A stretch of DNA of 24,601 nt, from the NCBI GenBank assembly GCA_041676265.1, contig JBAYSE010000008.1, positions 1-24,601 of the forward strand, given 5' to 3'. This document shows positions 14,902-21,890 of the stretch, piece after piece. How positions within the stretch are numbered: the stretch's first letter is position 1; every line of letters starts with the position of its first letter. Position numbers and translations under genes: made by a program. This stretch comes from DUOJ01 sp041676265 (GTDB lineage Bacteria > Spirochaetota > Spirochaetia > Sphaerochaetales > Sphaerochaetaceae). Below the pieces are notes generated by a model. That model did not search any database. It was not told the origin of the DNA and worked only from the letters and a program-made list of their open reading frames with translations.

Positions 14902-15807
14902 CTATTTCAGCCACTCTCCAACTACTTTATAAACCTCTTTACGGTTCGTTTCATTGAGGACTTCATGGCGAGCGTCTTCAATTAACTCCATCTTTACCCG
15001 TTTCAAGCCGGCATTTTTATAGAGCTGCAAGACCTTCTCCACCCCTTTGCCAAAGTCTCCCACCGGGTCTTCACTGCCACTGATGAGGTAGATTGGGAAG
15101 TTCTTGGGGATATTCGCCATTAGACGTGGGTCGTTGGCCCTCTTAACCCCCTCTAACAGGTCAACAAAGAACTGTGATGTACAGACAAACCCACAAAGAG
15201 GGTCATCTATGTAGGCTTTGACCATCTTTTCATCCCGGCTCAGCCAATCAAATTTAGTTTTAATTGGTTTAAAAGCGGTTGAGAAAGAGCCAAAACTCAG
15301 CTTATCTAAAAGTTTGTCACGCTTGCGCCCGCCATTAAAAAGGGCTTTTGTTTTAGCAATGCCCTTTCCAATCACCCCTAAGAAGCCCTGAGATGCCCCT
15401 GTTCCACTTAGTATCACCGCCTTAAATAGCTTGGGATGCTGGGTTATTAAATCCCGCGCTAAAAAAGAGCCCATAGAGTGCCCAAAGAGATAGAGCTTAC
15501 TTTTAGGATAATCCTCCGTAATTTTCTGGGCTAGCTCATAAGCGTCTTCGACGACCCTCTGCCAGCCATTCTTAGGAGCAAAATAGCCCAACTCCCCCTC
15601 TTCGGCTGTCAGACCATGACCGCGATGGTCTGGTACATAGACGCCATAACCGAGAGAGTTGAGGTATTTGGCAAAGTCAGCGTAGCGCGCGCCATGTTCA
15701 GCCATCCCATGTAAGATTAGGATGACCCCTTTAACCTCCCCCTCGGGTAGCCATTCTCGATAGGTTAACTCCTTACCATCTGAAAGTTTCAGTTTTAAAG
15801 TTTTCAT
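14902..15807 (-). CDS. Alpha/beta hydrolase, monoacylglycerol lipase-like (serine aminopeptidase S33 fold)
   Basis: A 301-residue cytoplasmic hydrolase. The oxyanion region HGMAEHGARY (33-42) is the hallmark of the monoglyceride lipase/lysophospholipase group. The nucleophile elbow is GHSMG (109-113, Ser111), and the acid and base of the triad are Asp247 (SGSEDP) and His281 (DARHEVLNE). A lid-like insert occupies about residues 140-230. The probable substrates are monoacylglycerols or lysophospholipids, but other esters are possible. ATG 15807 is preferred over a longer frame from 15846 because GGAGG precedes it at good spacing, and the longer version would overlap the promoter region. It is divergent from the phosphodiesterase gene and probably co-transcribed with the YihY gene downstream. 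Confidence 0.88.
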   Translation of the reverse strand: MKTLKLKLSDGKELTYREWLPEGEVKGVILILHGMAEHGARYADFAKYLNSLGYGVYVPDHRGHGLTAEEGELGYFAPKNGWQRVVEDAYELAQKITEDYPKSKLYLFGHSMGSFLARDLITQHPKLFKAVILSGTGASQGFLGVIGKGIAKTKALFNGGRKRDKLLDKLSFGSFSTAFKPIKTKFDWLSRDEKMVKAYIDDPLCGFVCTSQFFVDLLEGVKRANDPRLMANIPKNFPIYLISGSEDPVGDFGKGVEKVLQLYKNAGLKRVKMELIEDARHEVLNETNRKEVYKVVGEWLK

Positions 15808-15825
15808 GCCATCCTCCTCTAATGG

Positions 15826-15854
15826 ATTGTAGATGAGGAGTTGCAACTTAACAA
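15826..15854 (-). promoter_or_regulatory. Sigma-70-like promoter for the alpha/beta hydrolase gene
   Basis: On the minus strand: TTGTTA (4 of 6), a 17-base spacer and TACAAT (5 of 6), ending about 18 bases before the ATG. The spacer contains the palindrome GTTGCAAC (15840-15847). Confidence 0.5.
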
Positions 15855-15867
15855 CTAAAATTTACGC

Positions 15868-15896
15868 TTGCCACACCCTTAAGCTTTCTCTACATT
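15868..15896 (+). promoter_or_regulatory. Sigma-70-like promoter for the phosphodiesterase gene; possibly leaderless transcript
   Basis: TTGCCA (5 of 6), a 17-base spacer and TACATT (4 of 6). Only 6 bases separate the -10 from the ATG at 15903, so the transcript may begin at the start codon. The absence of any ribosome binding site ahead of that ATG agrees with this. Confidence 0.45.
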
Positions 15897-15902
15897 ATCA
15901 TC

Positions 15903-16412
15903 ATGGATAAATACTTAATATTTTCAGACCTCCACGGTGACGTTAAAGCCCTCAAAACACTCCTCGCTCACGCTCAGGAGGAGGCCATAACCCTCTTTAT
16001 TTGTGCCGGAGATGTTGGCATGCACCGCGTCGCCTCTCTATTAGAGCCACTACCTCTCCTCCTCGTGAAGGGCAACTGTGATTTTCACTATCCAGTGCCT
16101 CCCCGTTATATCACAGTCGATTTTTACGGTAGGTTACTCTTCATAACCCATGGAGATTTAATTTCCGATTGGACCTCTTGCCCGCAGAGCCTCTCAGAGA
16201 GGGACCTCTTTATAAGTGGTCACACCCACAAGGCACGTTTAATACATCCTAAAGGGGGACCAATTTGTTTAAACCCCGGCTCTCTCTCCTCTCCCAGAGA
16301 CTCTTCGCCCCCTAGCTATGCTATTGTGAGCAAGGAAAAAATTGAAGTTAAGAGTCTTGTCGATAAGCAAGTACTAGAGACGCTGAGTCTTACAGAAGAG
16401 TGCCAACTGTGA
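15903..16412 (+). CDS. yfcE: YfcE/MJ0936-family metallophosphodiesterase
   Basis: A 169-residue, single-domain calcineurin-like phosphoesterase. Two-metal site motifs are complete: SDLHG (Asp9, His11), AGDVG (Asp37), KGNCD (Asn58 in place of the GNHD motif, as usual in this family), ITHGD (His83) and GHTH (106-109). The conserved LNPGS motif follows. Family members hydrolyse artificial phosphodiesters with Mn2+ or Ni2+. Their natural substrate is generally unknown, with cyclic or modified nucleotides suggested. The length is typical. The start is ATG 15903, without a ribosome binding site but just after a promoter-like -10. The 3' end overlaps the convergent outer-membrane protein gene by 23 bases. 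It is unrelated to the larger SbcD-like phosphoesterase elsewhere in the window except by fold. Confidence 0.9.
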   Translation: MDKYLIFSDLHGDVKALKTLLAHAQEEAITLFICAGDVGMHRVASLLEPLPLLLVKGNCDFHYPVPPRYITVDFYGRLLFITHGDLISDWTSCPQSLSERDLFISGHTHKARLIHPKGGPICLNPGSLSSPRDSSPPSYAIVSKEKIEVKSLVDKQVLETLSLTEECQL

Positions 16413-17730
16413 AGGCTATTTTGAAATAGGGGCGCCAAATTTCAGCAAACTTCAAGATATAACCATCTAGGCCCACAGCTTTATTAGCGTTCAACAGATA
16501 GCCCCCTGAGAGTTCTAAGCCGTAAGAGCTACCCCGGTACTGGAACTCTCCTTTGTTAAAAAACCTGAGGCCCAGCGCCGCCTCCGTTGAGAACTTGGCT
16601 TCAGATAAGAGGCGGTGGCGACCGGAAGCTCCATCGCCCATCACCAAAAAGCGGTTTAGTCCAATGCCCCCCATCACAAAGGGGCGTGCCCAGCCAAAAT
16701 CCCACTTCGAAATTTCCCAGTCGATGCCTGTATGCCAAGTTGAATAATTTTCCCTGACACGCCCATCATCGGCCAGAGGGGTCATCTTAAAAGCATTTTT
16801 AAAGTAAATCCCTAAATCTTTGTAGAGGTGGTAACGGAGGATAACAGTGGTCATTGTGTTCGGTATAGCTAGCCCCACCGAGAGGAGGAGGTCACTCCGT
16901 TGCCAGGCGGTTTTATCGTCAAAGACTAATTGGACGCCAACGCCACCATACCCTTCCATTGCATCTACGTACCAGTTGTAGCCAAAGGTTAACAACCCAA
17001 TATATCCTTTGAAGTGGAGAATCAGGCCACTCTCAATCTCTCCAACGATATGGTGGGTCTCCCAATCATCCAAGATGTCGACGAAAGCGTACCCTAAACC
17101 GACTAAAAACATACTATTTGAGAGGGTGTGTTGTCCTACCGATATCTTCGGATAGACCTGAGCCATATAAGTGGGGGTGTACGAGGTATTGAGTTCTGCC
17201 CAGAAAAAGAGCTCAGAGTTTTCAAACCAAGGAGCGTTTTTAATCAATTCAAACTTTTGATTTAAGCCCATCAATGGCAGAATCTTGCGCTCCCCTCCCC
17301 CTTCATAATTTCCATCCAAGGCTTCAATACTGAAGACATCGTGGATAAAATTTTGGACGGCCTTAAAGCCAAAATCGCCCGCTAAAGTTAAACCGCCGTG
17401 AAGGAGTATATCGTACGCGGAAGCGATAGCCTTGGTTTGCAAATGGAAGTGGAGTAGGTACCCCCCTTGCAAGATTATCTCATCAAATCGCTTGTCTTCT
17501 TGGCGATGGGTGAGTCCACTAAACTCAAGGTCAACACCCCACCCATTAGTGTGAAAAAAGATAAACTTCATCCCGTATGAGCGTAAATCGTCGGGGTTCT
17601 CCCCCATCCCAAACGTTAGGTTATCGTTGTACATCGTGGCTTCAAAAGTCGTCTGTCGGTGACGGGCCATAAGAGGCGAACTCAACAGCACCAAAATTAG
17701 CACACAGCAAGCGACACGTAGTGGAGCCAT
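16390..17730 (-). CDS. Outer-membrane beta-barrel protein resembling lipid A 3'-O-deacylase LpxR (DUF2219)
   Basis: A 446-residue exported protein. It has an N-terminal signal peptide (about 1-22, ending SSPLMA-R), then many alternating amphipathic strands rich in aromatic residues, as in an outer-membrane barrel. Three stretches align by eye with LpxR. Asn35-Asp36 in MYNDN resembles the catalytic N-D pair near the mature N-terminus and is followed by DDLRSYGMKF (family DRxYTxGL). The stretch HRQEDKRFDE resembles the Lys/Asp-Arg-x-Phe segment. HGGLTLAGDFGFKAVQNFIHD, with His130, matches the G-x-x-x-x-G...VQNxxH motif, and LNQKFEL follows as in the xxQxxxE segment. LpxR removes the 3'-acyloxyacyl chain of lipid A. 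This protein is longer than LpxR (about 300), so its substrate may differ. The ATG overlaps the upstream stop by one base (TAATG) after AGGAGGGG, showing tight coupling with the AOR-like gene. A generic barrel of unknown function is the alternative. Confidence 0.6.
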   Translation of the reverse strand: MAPLRVACCVLILVLLSSPLMARHRQTTFEATMYNDNLTFGMGENPDDLRSYGMKFIFFHTNGWGVDLEFSGLTHRQEDKRFDEIILQGGYLLHFHLQTKAIASAYDILLHGGLTLAGDFGFKAVQNFIHDVFSIEALDGNYEGGGERKILPLMGLNQKFELIKNAPWFENSELFFWAELNTSYTPTYMAQVYPKISVGQHTLSNSMFLVGLGYAFVDILDDWETHHIVGEIESGLILHFKGYIGLLTFGYNWYVDAMEGYGGVGVQLVFDDKTAWQRSDLLLSVGLAIPNTMTTVILRYHLYKDLGIYFKNAFKMTPLADDGRVRENYSTWHTGIDWEISKWDFGWARPFVMGGIGLNRFLVMGDGASGRHRLLSEAKFSTEAALGLRFFNKGEFQYRGSSYGLELSGGYLLNANKAVGLDGYILKFAEIWRPYFKIAFTVGTLL

Positions 17731-19475
17731 TACCCCCTCCTATACTTCACGTAATCCAAAGTTCTTAAAAATTTATAGCGTTCTGCCATAGCCCTGAAGG
17801 GGACCACACTCTTGTGAGGATGATTACTCTCCGGGTTGATGGTAAACCTTTCCGGTATTGAGAGCTCTCTGTCTTCACCATTAAGTTCCCGTTTTTTATA
17901 AAGGGCTTTTCGCCCTATATTAATCAGTTCGGTTGTAGAAATTTTCTTCCCTAAAACTTCACTCGCCAGAGATCTCAACAGTTTAGTGCTGAGCCATTTA
18001 TAGGCCAACCGGGGGGAGCGTAAGAAGAGTTGTTTAAAGGGGAGGCGGCTTTTTTCAAAAACCAGGGGAGACAGTAATTGGTTACAGATCCCAAGGCTAT
18101 TGAACGTAGCCAACAAGTTCTCCTCCACTACGGTCCACTCAGCTTTACTAAAAGTACCCTTCGGTGAAAGGTAGTGCTGGATAATCTCGCCCACATTGAG
18201 GTTATCGATTCCCAAGGCCATGAAGAGGGCCTCCATCCAAGCTCCTCGAGGGTCGATTGGTAGCATAACCCTCCCGTTAATCTGACTGGCAATTTTAGGT
18301 CGTTGAGATTTTTTGAGGTAATTCTCCTCTAAATAGACAATCCCTTTTTTAATCTCTTCCCCTGCATTGAGAGTCGCTCCTATCAGGTGGATGAGTTCTT
18401 TAACTCCTCCAGGGTGGCCAAACTTCACTTTCACCGGGGTGTTTAAAAACCTTTCGCCTCTGGCAGCCATAATCCACCCAATGATAGCGCCGGTACTTAT
18501 GGGGTTTAACCCTAAGGCTAAGCACTCTTCAAACCATTCAAAGAGTTGACTAGGGTCCCAGTTCCCCAAATTAGGCCCCAACGCCATCATCTCCAAGAGG
18601 TTAGGCAGGCGCATAGTTCCAATGCGGTGCCGGCAGAGCGCCGGGCAATGCTCACACCCATCGGCAACCGGAGAAAAACGCCTAATAATCTCACCACTGG
18701 TTAGGTGGAAAAGGCGAGGATCGGTGCGGAGGCTAACATTGTGGATACCGCAGTACCCCTTCTTCAAGGCCTCTTCCATCAGGAAAAGGTCCCCCGCTTC
18801 CCTGAAGTTTGCCAGATATTCACTTTTATCCAAAACTCGATTGAATTTCGTAATAAGGGTATCCAGTTTTTGCCCGTCGTGTGGGCTAAAGTGTGCATTG
18901 CCCCGCTCAACAGCGATGGCTTTAACATTCTTTTCCCCTAAGGAGTAGCCAAAACCCCACCGCTCCAGAGGGAGGTCCTGTTCAAAAATTGAGGCAAAAA
19001 TGACCCCGTTTTCCCCCGCGGGTCCTATAGCTATAACGCCACAATCGCTGGCCCCTCTAAGATCTGCCGTTATTTGACGAACGCTTTGACCCAAAATTCG
19101 CTCATTGGCCTCAAAGGTTACCCCTGTGGGGGCAATGCGCAGTGTCATCATTCTCCGCCCTTCTCCGATGAGGACAATCGCCCGCCAGAGATTCGATGCT
19201 AAATAGGCGCTGAAGCGATTACAAGTGGTCTCCCCCTCATAGGTGGCACTCTCCCGACTTTTGCCCACAATTGAGAGGGTGTTTGTACAGGGGACGGCTG
19301 AACCGGCTAAAGAGCCCAACGCAAAACAGAGGGGATTGCCCTCTGCCTGGTAGAGAGCTACCAAATGGTAGGCCAAAGCCTGGCCTCCTAGCTCGTTGGG
19401 AAGGGGCAATGATTCCCATTTTTGCGTATTTAAATCAATGAGAAGATACTTTTGTCCCTCTTTATCCTTAGGCAT
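17730..19475 (-). CDS. Aldehyde:ferredoxin oxidoreductase-family protein (tungsten/molybdenum bis-pterin, Fe4S4)
   Basis: A 581-residue protein of the AOR family, which oxidises aldehydes or related substrates with ferredoxin using a tungsto- or molybdo-bispterin and one [4Fe-4S] cluster. The cluster ligands are visible as C-x2-C-x3-C (Cys274, Cys277, Cys281 in GCEHCPALCRH) and the distant fourth Cys464 (NSLGICNQ). N-terminal features of the pterin-binding domain remain: LIDLNTQKWESLPLP, ELGGQALAYHL and the altered SLAGSAVPCTNTLSIVGKS. Later, IDPRGAWMEALFMALG corresponds to the family DPRG segment. Several usually invariant glycines and arginines are replaced, so it is a divergent member whose substrate cannot be named. 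ATG 19475 is chosen over GTG 19481 because AGAGG lies just ahead. It overlaps the LpxR-like gene by one base. No pterin-synthesis gene lies in the window. Confidence 0.8.
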   Translation of the reverse strand: MPKDKEGQKYLLIDLNTQKWESLPLPNELGGQALAYHLVALYQAEGNPLCFALGSLAGSAVPCTNTLSIVGKSRESATYEGETTCNRFSAYLASNLWRAIVLIGEGRRMMTLRIAPTGVTFEANERILGQSVRQITADLRGASDCGVIAIGPAGENGVIFASIFEQDLPLERWGFGYSLGEKNVKAIAVERGNAHFSPHDGQKLDTLITKFNRVLDKSEYLANFREAGDLFLMEEALKKGYCGIHNVSLRTDPRLFHLTSGEIIRRFSPVADGCEHCPALCRHRIGTMRLPNLLEMMALGPNLGNWDPSQLFEWFEECLALGLNPISTGAIIGWIMAARGERFLNTPVKVKFGHPGGVKELIHLIGATLNAGEEIKKGIVYLEENYLKKSQRPKIASQINGRVMLPIDPRGAWMEALFMALGIDNLNVGEIIQHYLSPKGTFSKAEWTVVEENLLATFNSLGICNQLLSPLVFEKSRLPFKQLFLRSPRLAYKWLSTKLLRSLASEVLGKKISTTELINIGRKALYKKRELNGEDRELSIPERFTINPESNHPHKSVVPFRAMAERYKFLRTLDYVKYRRG

Positions 19476-19500
19476 CCCCACCTCTAATTACATTAAACTC

Positions 19501-19523
19501 ATTCTAGCATATAGTCCTGTCAA
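19501..19523 (-). promoter_or_regulatory. Promoter elements for the AOR-like gene
   Basis: The minus strand has a perfect TTGACA (19523-19518), but no -10 at 17 bases. It also has an extended -10, TGCTAGAAT, ending at 19501, which would use a different (poor) -35. TTTAAT, 20 bases after TTGACA, is the other option. One of these probably serves the gene, and I cannot choose between them. Confidence 0.35.
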
Positions 19524-19539
19524 TTAAAAAGATAGAGGG

Positions 19540-19568
19540 TTTAAGAACAAAGACTTTCCCGTTATAAT
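19540..19568 (+). promoter_or_regulatory. Sigma-70-like promoter for the TGS/uridine kinase gene
   Basis: A perfect TATAAT (19563-19568) is preceded at 17 bases by a weak TTTAAG. The start site would be near 19575, giving a short leader with AGAGG before the ATG at 19592. Confidence 0.55.
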
Positions 19569-19591
19569 CTTCACTATTAGAGAGGTATGCC

Positions 19592-21283
19592 ATGGAGCGA
19601 ACAATTACAATCACTTATATGGAGCAGAGAATTGAGGTCCCCTCCGGTACCACTGTCGATACCTTGCTAACTGAAATTCTCAAAGTTACCGCCCCAAAAC
19701 CACTGTACGAAAACAATCCTATAATTGCCGTCCGGATGAACAATGAGATTCTCCCGTTTAGTGCCAAGTTGAATGTAGATGCCACTATCGTTCCCGTCCA
19801 TATGTTTAGCGACATTGGCAAGAGGATCTATCGCCATACTTTGAGCTACCTTTTAGCATATGCTAGTGAGATACTTTTCCCCGACCGCCGTTTGGTAATT
19901 GGCCATGCGCTTGGTGATGGCTTTTACTTTAATTACGACGGCAAATACTCCCTCAACAAAAATGATGTCACCCTTTTAACCGAAAAACTGAAAGAGTTAA
20001 TCGAGGCAGACCTCCCCATTACCCTCGAAGTTCACTCCTACCAAGGCTCTCGTGAACACTTCATAAAGAAGGGGTACCTAGGGACCGCCCTCCTTCTGGA
20101 TTACACGAACGATGCAGAAGTTGAACTCTACCGTTGCCAAGATTTTTTAGATATCACGTATGAACCACTGCTTTCCTCTACAGCCCTTTTGAAGGTTTGG
20201 CAACTGCGCCCTTACGGTGAGCGGGGGATGCTGTTACGCTACCCCCTTAGCGCCGACTTCCTCACCCTCTCCCCCTTTAGAGACAACCCCCTGCTGTTCT
20301 CAATTTTCCACGAATACAAACTGTGGGGGTCGATCTTGAAGGTTAACAGCTTAGGGGCAATGAATCAGATTTGTGGCTCAAAAGATATTAGGACTTTTAT
20401 TCGGATGAACGAAGATTTGCAGCACAGAAAAATCTCCGATACCGCCGATATGATTAGCGATAAAGGAGGGGTAAAAGTTGTCCTCATAGCCGGCCCCTCC
20501 TCTTCGGGGAAAACTACCTTTTCCTATCGGTTGGCTATCCAGTTAAGGCTATTGGGCTTTAATCCTATCCAGATCTCCCTAGACAACTACTACCTCTCTA
20601 AAGATCTGGCACCTAAAGACCTCGATGGTAAACCCGATTTGGAAGCACTGGAAGCGCTCGACTTAGAACTCTTTAGGGACAACCTCGAAGAGCTTTACGG
20701 TGGTAAAGAGGTCGACTTGCCCAGCTTTGACTTTAAGAATGGGGGGCAGCGCTATTTCAAGGGAGAGAAAATCTCCCTTGCCCAGAACACTATATTGGTT
20801 ATTGAGGGGATTCATGCCCTCAACCCCACCCTCTTACCGGCTTTGGATTCCAAGACGTTCTTTAAGATCTACATCTCAGCCTTAACGCAACTTAACTTAG
20901 ATGACCATAACCGTATTTCGACGACCGACAACCGTATCCTACGCCGTATTGTGCGGGACAATAGAACCCGGAGCACAACCGCTCAAATGACCCTTGAGAT
21001 GTGGCCATCGGTTGAACGGGGAGAGACCCGCCACATTTTCCCCTACCAAAACCATGCCGACATCATGGTCAACTCAGCTCTAGAGTACGAGCTGGCGGTC
21101 CTTAAGCCCTATGCCGAGCCCCTACTGAAGACGGTCAAACCCGACGCCTACGAAGCCTATCCCACGGCTAGGCGACTCCTCAGGTTCTTAGAGAATGTTT
21201 ACCCTATCCCTTCCGATTTAGTCCCCAGTGACTCACTCCTTCGCGAATTTATTGGAGGGAGTGAGTTTAGACTAGAGTGTTGA
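19592..21283 (+). CDS. TGS/tRNA-SAD-like domain fused to uridine kinase (nucleoside kinase)
   Basis: A 563-residue fusion. Residues about 1-70 form a TGS-like ubiquitin-fold domain (PSGTTVDTLL). Residues about 80-260 resemble the threonyl-tRNA synthetase editing-side (SAD) region (GHALGDGFYFNYD; a later HFIKKGYL). Residues about 290-490 form a P-loop uridine kinase/phosphoribulokinase domain with Walker A GPSSSGKTT (301-309, Lys307), the substrate segment SLDNYY, and VIEGIHALN. The same architecture is annotated as nucleoside or uridine kinase in spirochaetes, Thermotogae and some Firmicutes and Bacteroidetes. It probably phosphorylates uridine or cytidine for salvage. The role of the synthetase-like half is not established, and a regulatory or tRNA-linked role is inference. 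The ATG follows AGAGG. The 3' end is one base from the convergent nifU gene. It is divergent from the AOR-like gene. Confidence 0.88.
   Translation: MERTITITYMEQRIEVPSGTTVDTLLTEILKVTAPKPLYENNPIIAVRMNNEILPFSAKLNVDATIVPVHMFSDIGKRIYRHTLSYLLAYASEILFPDRRLVIGHALGDGFYFNYDGKYSLNKNDVTLLTEKLKELIEADLPITLEVHSYQGSREHFIKKGYLGTALLLDYTNDAEVELYRCQDFLDITYEPLLSSTALLKVWQLRPYGERGMLLRYPLSADFLTLSPFRDNPLLFSIFHEYKLWGSILKVNSLGAMNQICGSKDIRTFIRMNEDLQHRKISDTADMISDKGGVKVVLIAGPSSSGKTTFSYRLAIQLRLLGFNPIQISLDNYYLSKDLAPKDLDGKPDLEALEALDLELFRDNLEELYGGKEVDLPSFDFKNGGQRYFKGEKISLAQNTILVIEGIHALNPTLLPALDSKTFFKIYISALTQLNLDDHNRISTTDNRILRRIVRDNRTRSTTAQMTLEMWPSVERGETRHIFPYQNHADIMVNSALEYELAVLKPYAEPLLKTVKPDAYEAYPTARRLLRFLENVYPIPSDLVPSDSLLREFIGGSEFRLEC
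21231..21266. repeat. Nine-base inverted repeat at the convergent uridine kinase/nifU junction, possible terminator
   Basis: Arms ACTCACTCC (21231-21239) and GGAGTGAGT (21258-21266) match perfectly around an 18-base loop that includes the palindrome TTCGCGAA. It lies within the last codons of the kinase gene, where convergent transcription must end. No U-tract follows on either strand, so it is not a textbook intrinsic terminator. Confidence 0.35.
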
Positions 21284-21284
21284 G

Positions 21285-21890
21285 TTAGCCTCCGTAGAGG
21301 TGTTGGAACTCATCAAAGAGGCGCTGAACTCTGAATTGGCACTTGCCACAGACCGTCCCGTACTCGGTGAGCTCTTTTAACTCCTCCAATGTGGTCGCCT
21401 GCTTGCTCTTAACCAAGTCTTCAATCTGGTGGTCTGTCACATTTTTACATTCACAGATGACCTTAGCACTCTTCTTCCGGTAGGGGTTTTCACGACCCTG
21501 CTTTTCTAAGTAATCATCAATGGCTGCTCTAAGGGCCTTGTCGCCGAGTACTGAGCAGTGGAACTTATGTTTTGGCAGTCCCCCTAGTTTATCGGCTATC
21601 AACTTAGGAGTGAGGTAGTAAGACTCTTCAATCGACATTCCGATGACCATCTCCGACATCATTGAAGTACTGGCAATTGCACTGGCGCACCCGTAAGTTT
21701 GCCACTTTAAGTCGGTAATTATGTCGTTTTCGACCATGATGCCAACCCGCATCTGATCTCCACAAGCCATCGATCCTACCAAGCCGGCCCCATCAGGCTC
21801 CCAGTTGTCATCCTCCCAAACATTTCTGGGATGGATAAAGTGATCTTTAACTATATCTGTATATACCCAAACGGGTGAATTATTACTCAT
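21285..21890 (-). CDS. nifU: NifU-like Fe-S cluster scaffold (IscU domain plus BFD-type [2Fe-2S] domain)
   Basis: A 201-residue scaffold on which NifS-derived sulfur and iron are built into clusters. The IscU domain (about 5-130) has the three cluster cysteines, Cys43 (GSMACGDQ, with Asp45), Cys68 (YGCASAIAS) and Cys112 (KFHCSVLGDKAL). A short linker leads to a bacterioferritin-associated-ferredoxin-type domain with four cysteines, Cys146, Cys148, Cys181 and Cys184 (CEC...CGKC). This matches the permanent [2Fe-2S] centre of NifU. The C-terminal Nfu domain of nitrogen-fixing NifU is absent, so this is a housekeeping version, as in several non-diazotrophs. The ATG overlaps the nifS stop by 4 bases (ATGA). 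It is the last gene of its strand run, ending one base from the convergent kinase gene. Confidence 0.93.
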   Translation of the reverse strand: MSNNSPVWVYTDIVKDHFIHPRNVWEDDNWEPDGAGLVGSMACGDQMRVGIMVENDIITDLKWQTYGCASAIASTSMMSEMVIGMSIEESYYLTPKLIADKLGGLPKHKFHCSVLGDKALRAAIDDYLEKQGRENPYRKKSAKVICECKNVTDHQIEDLVKSKQATTLEELKELTEYGTVCGKCQFRVQRLFDEFQHLYGG

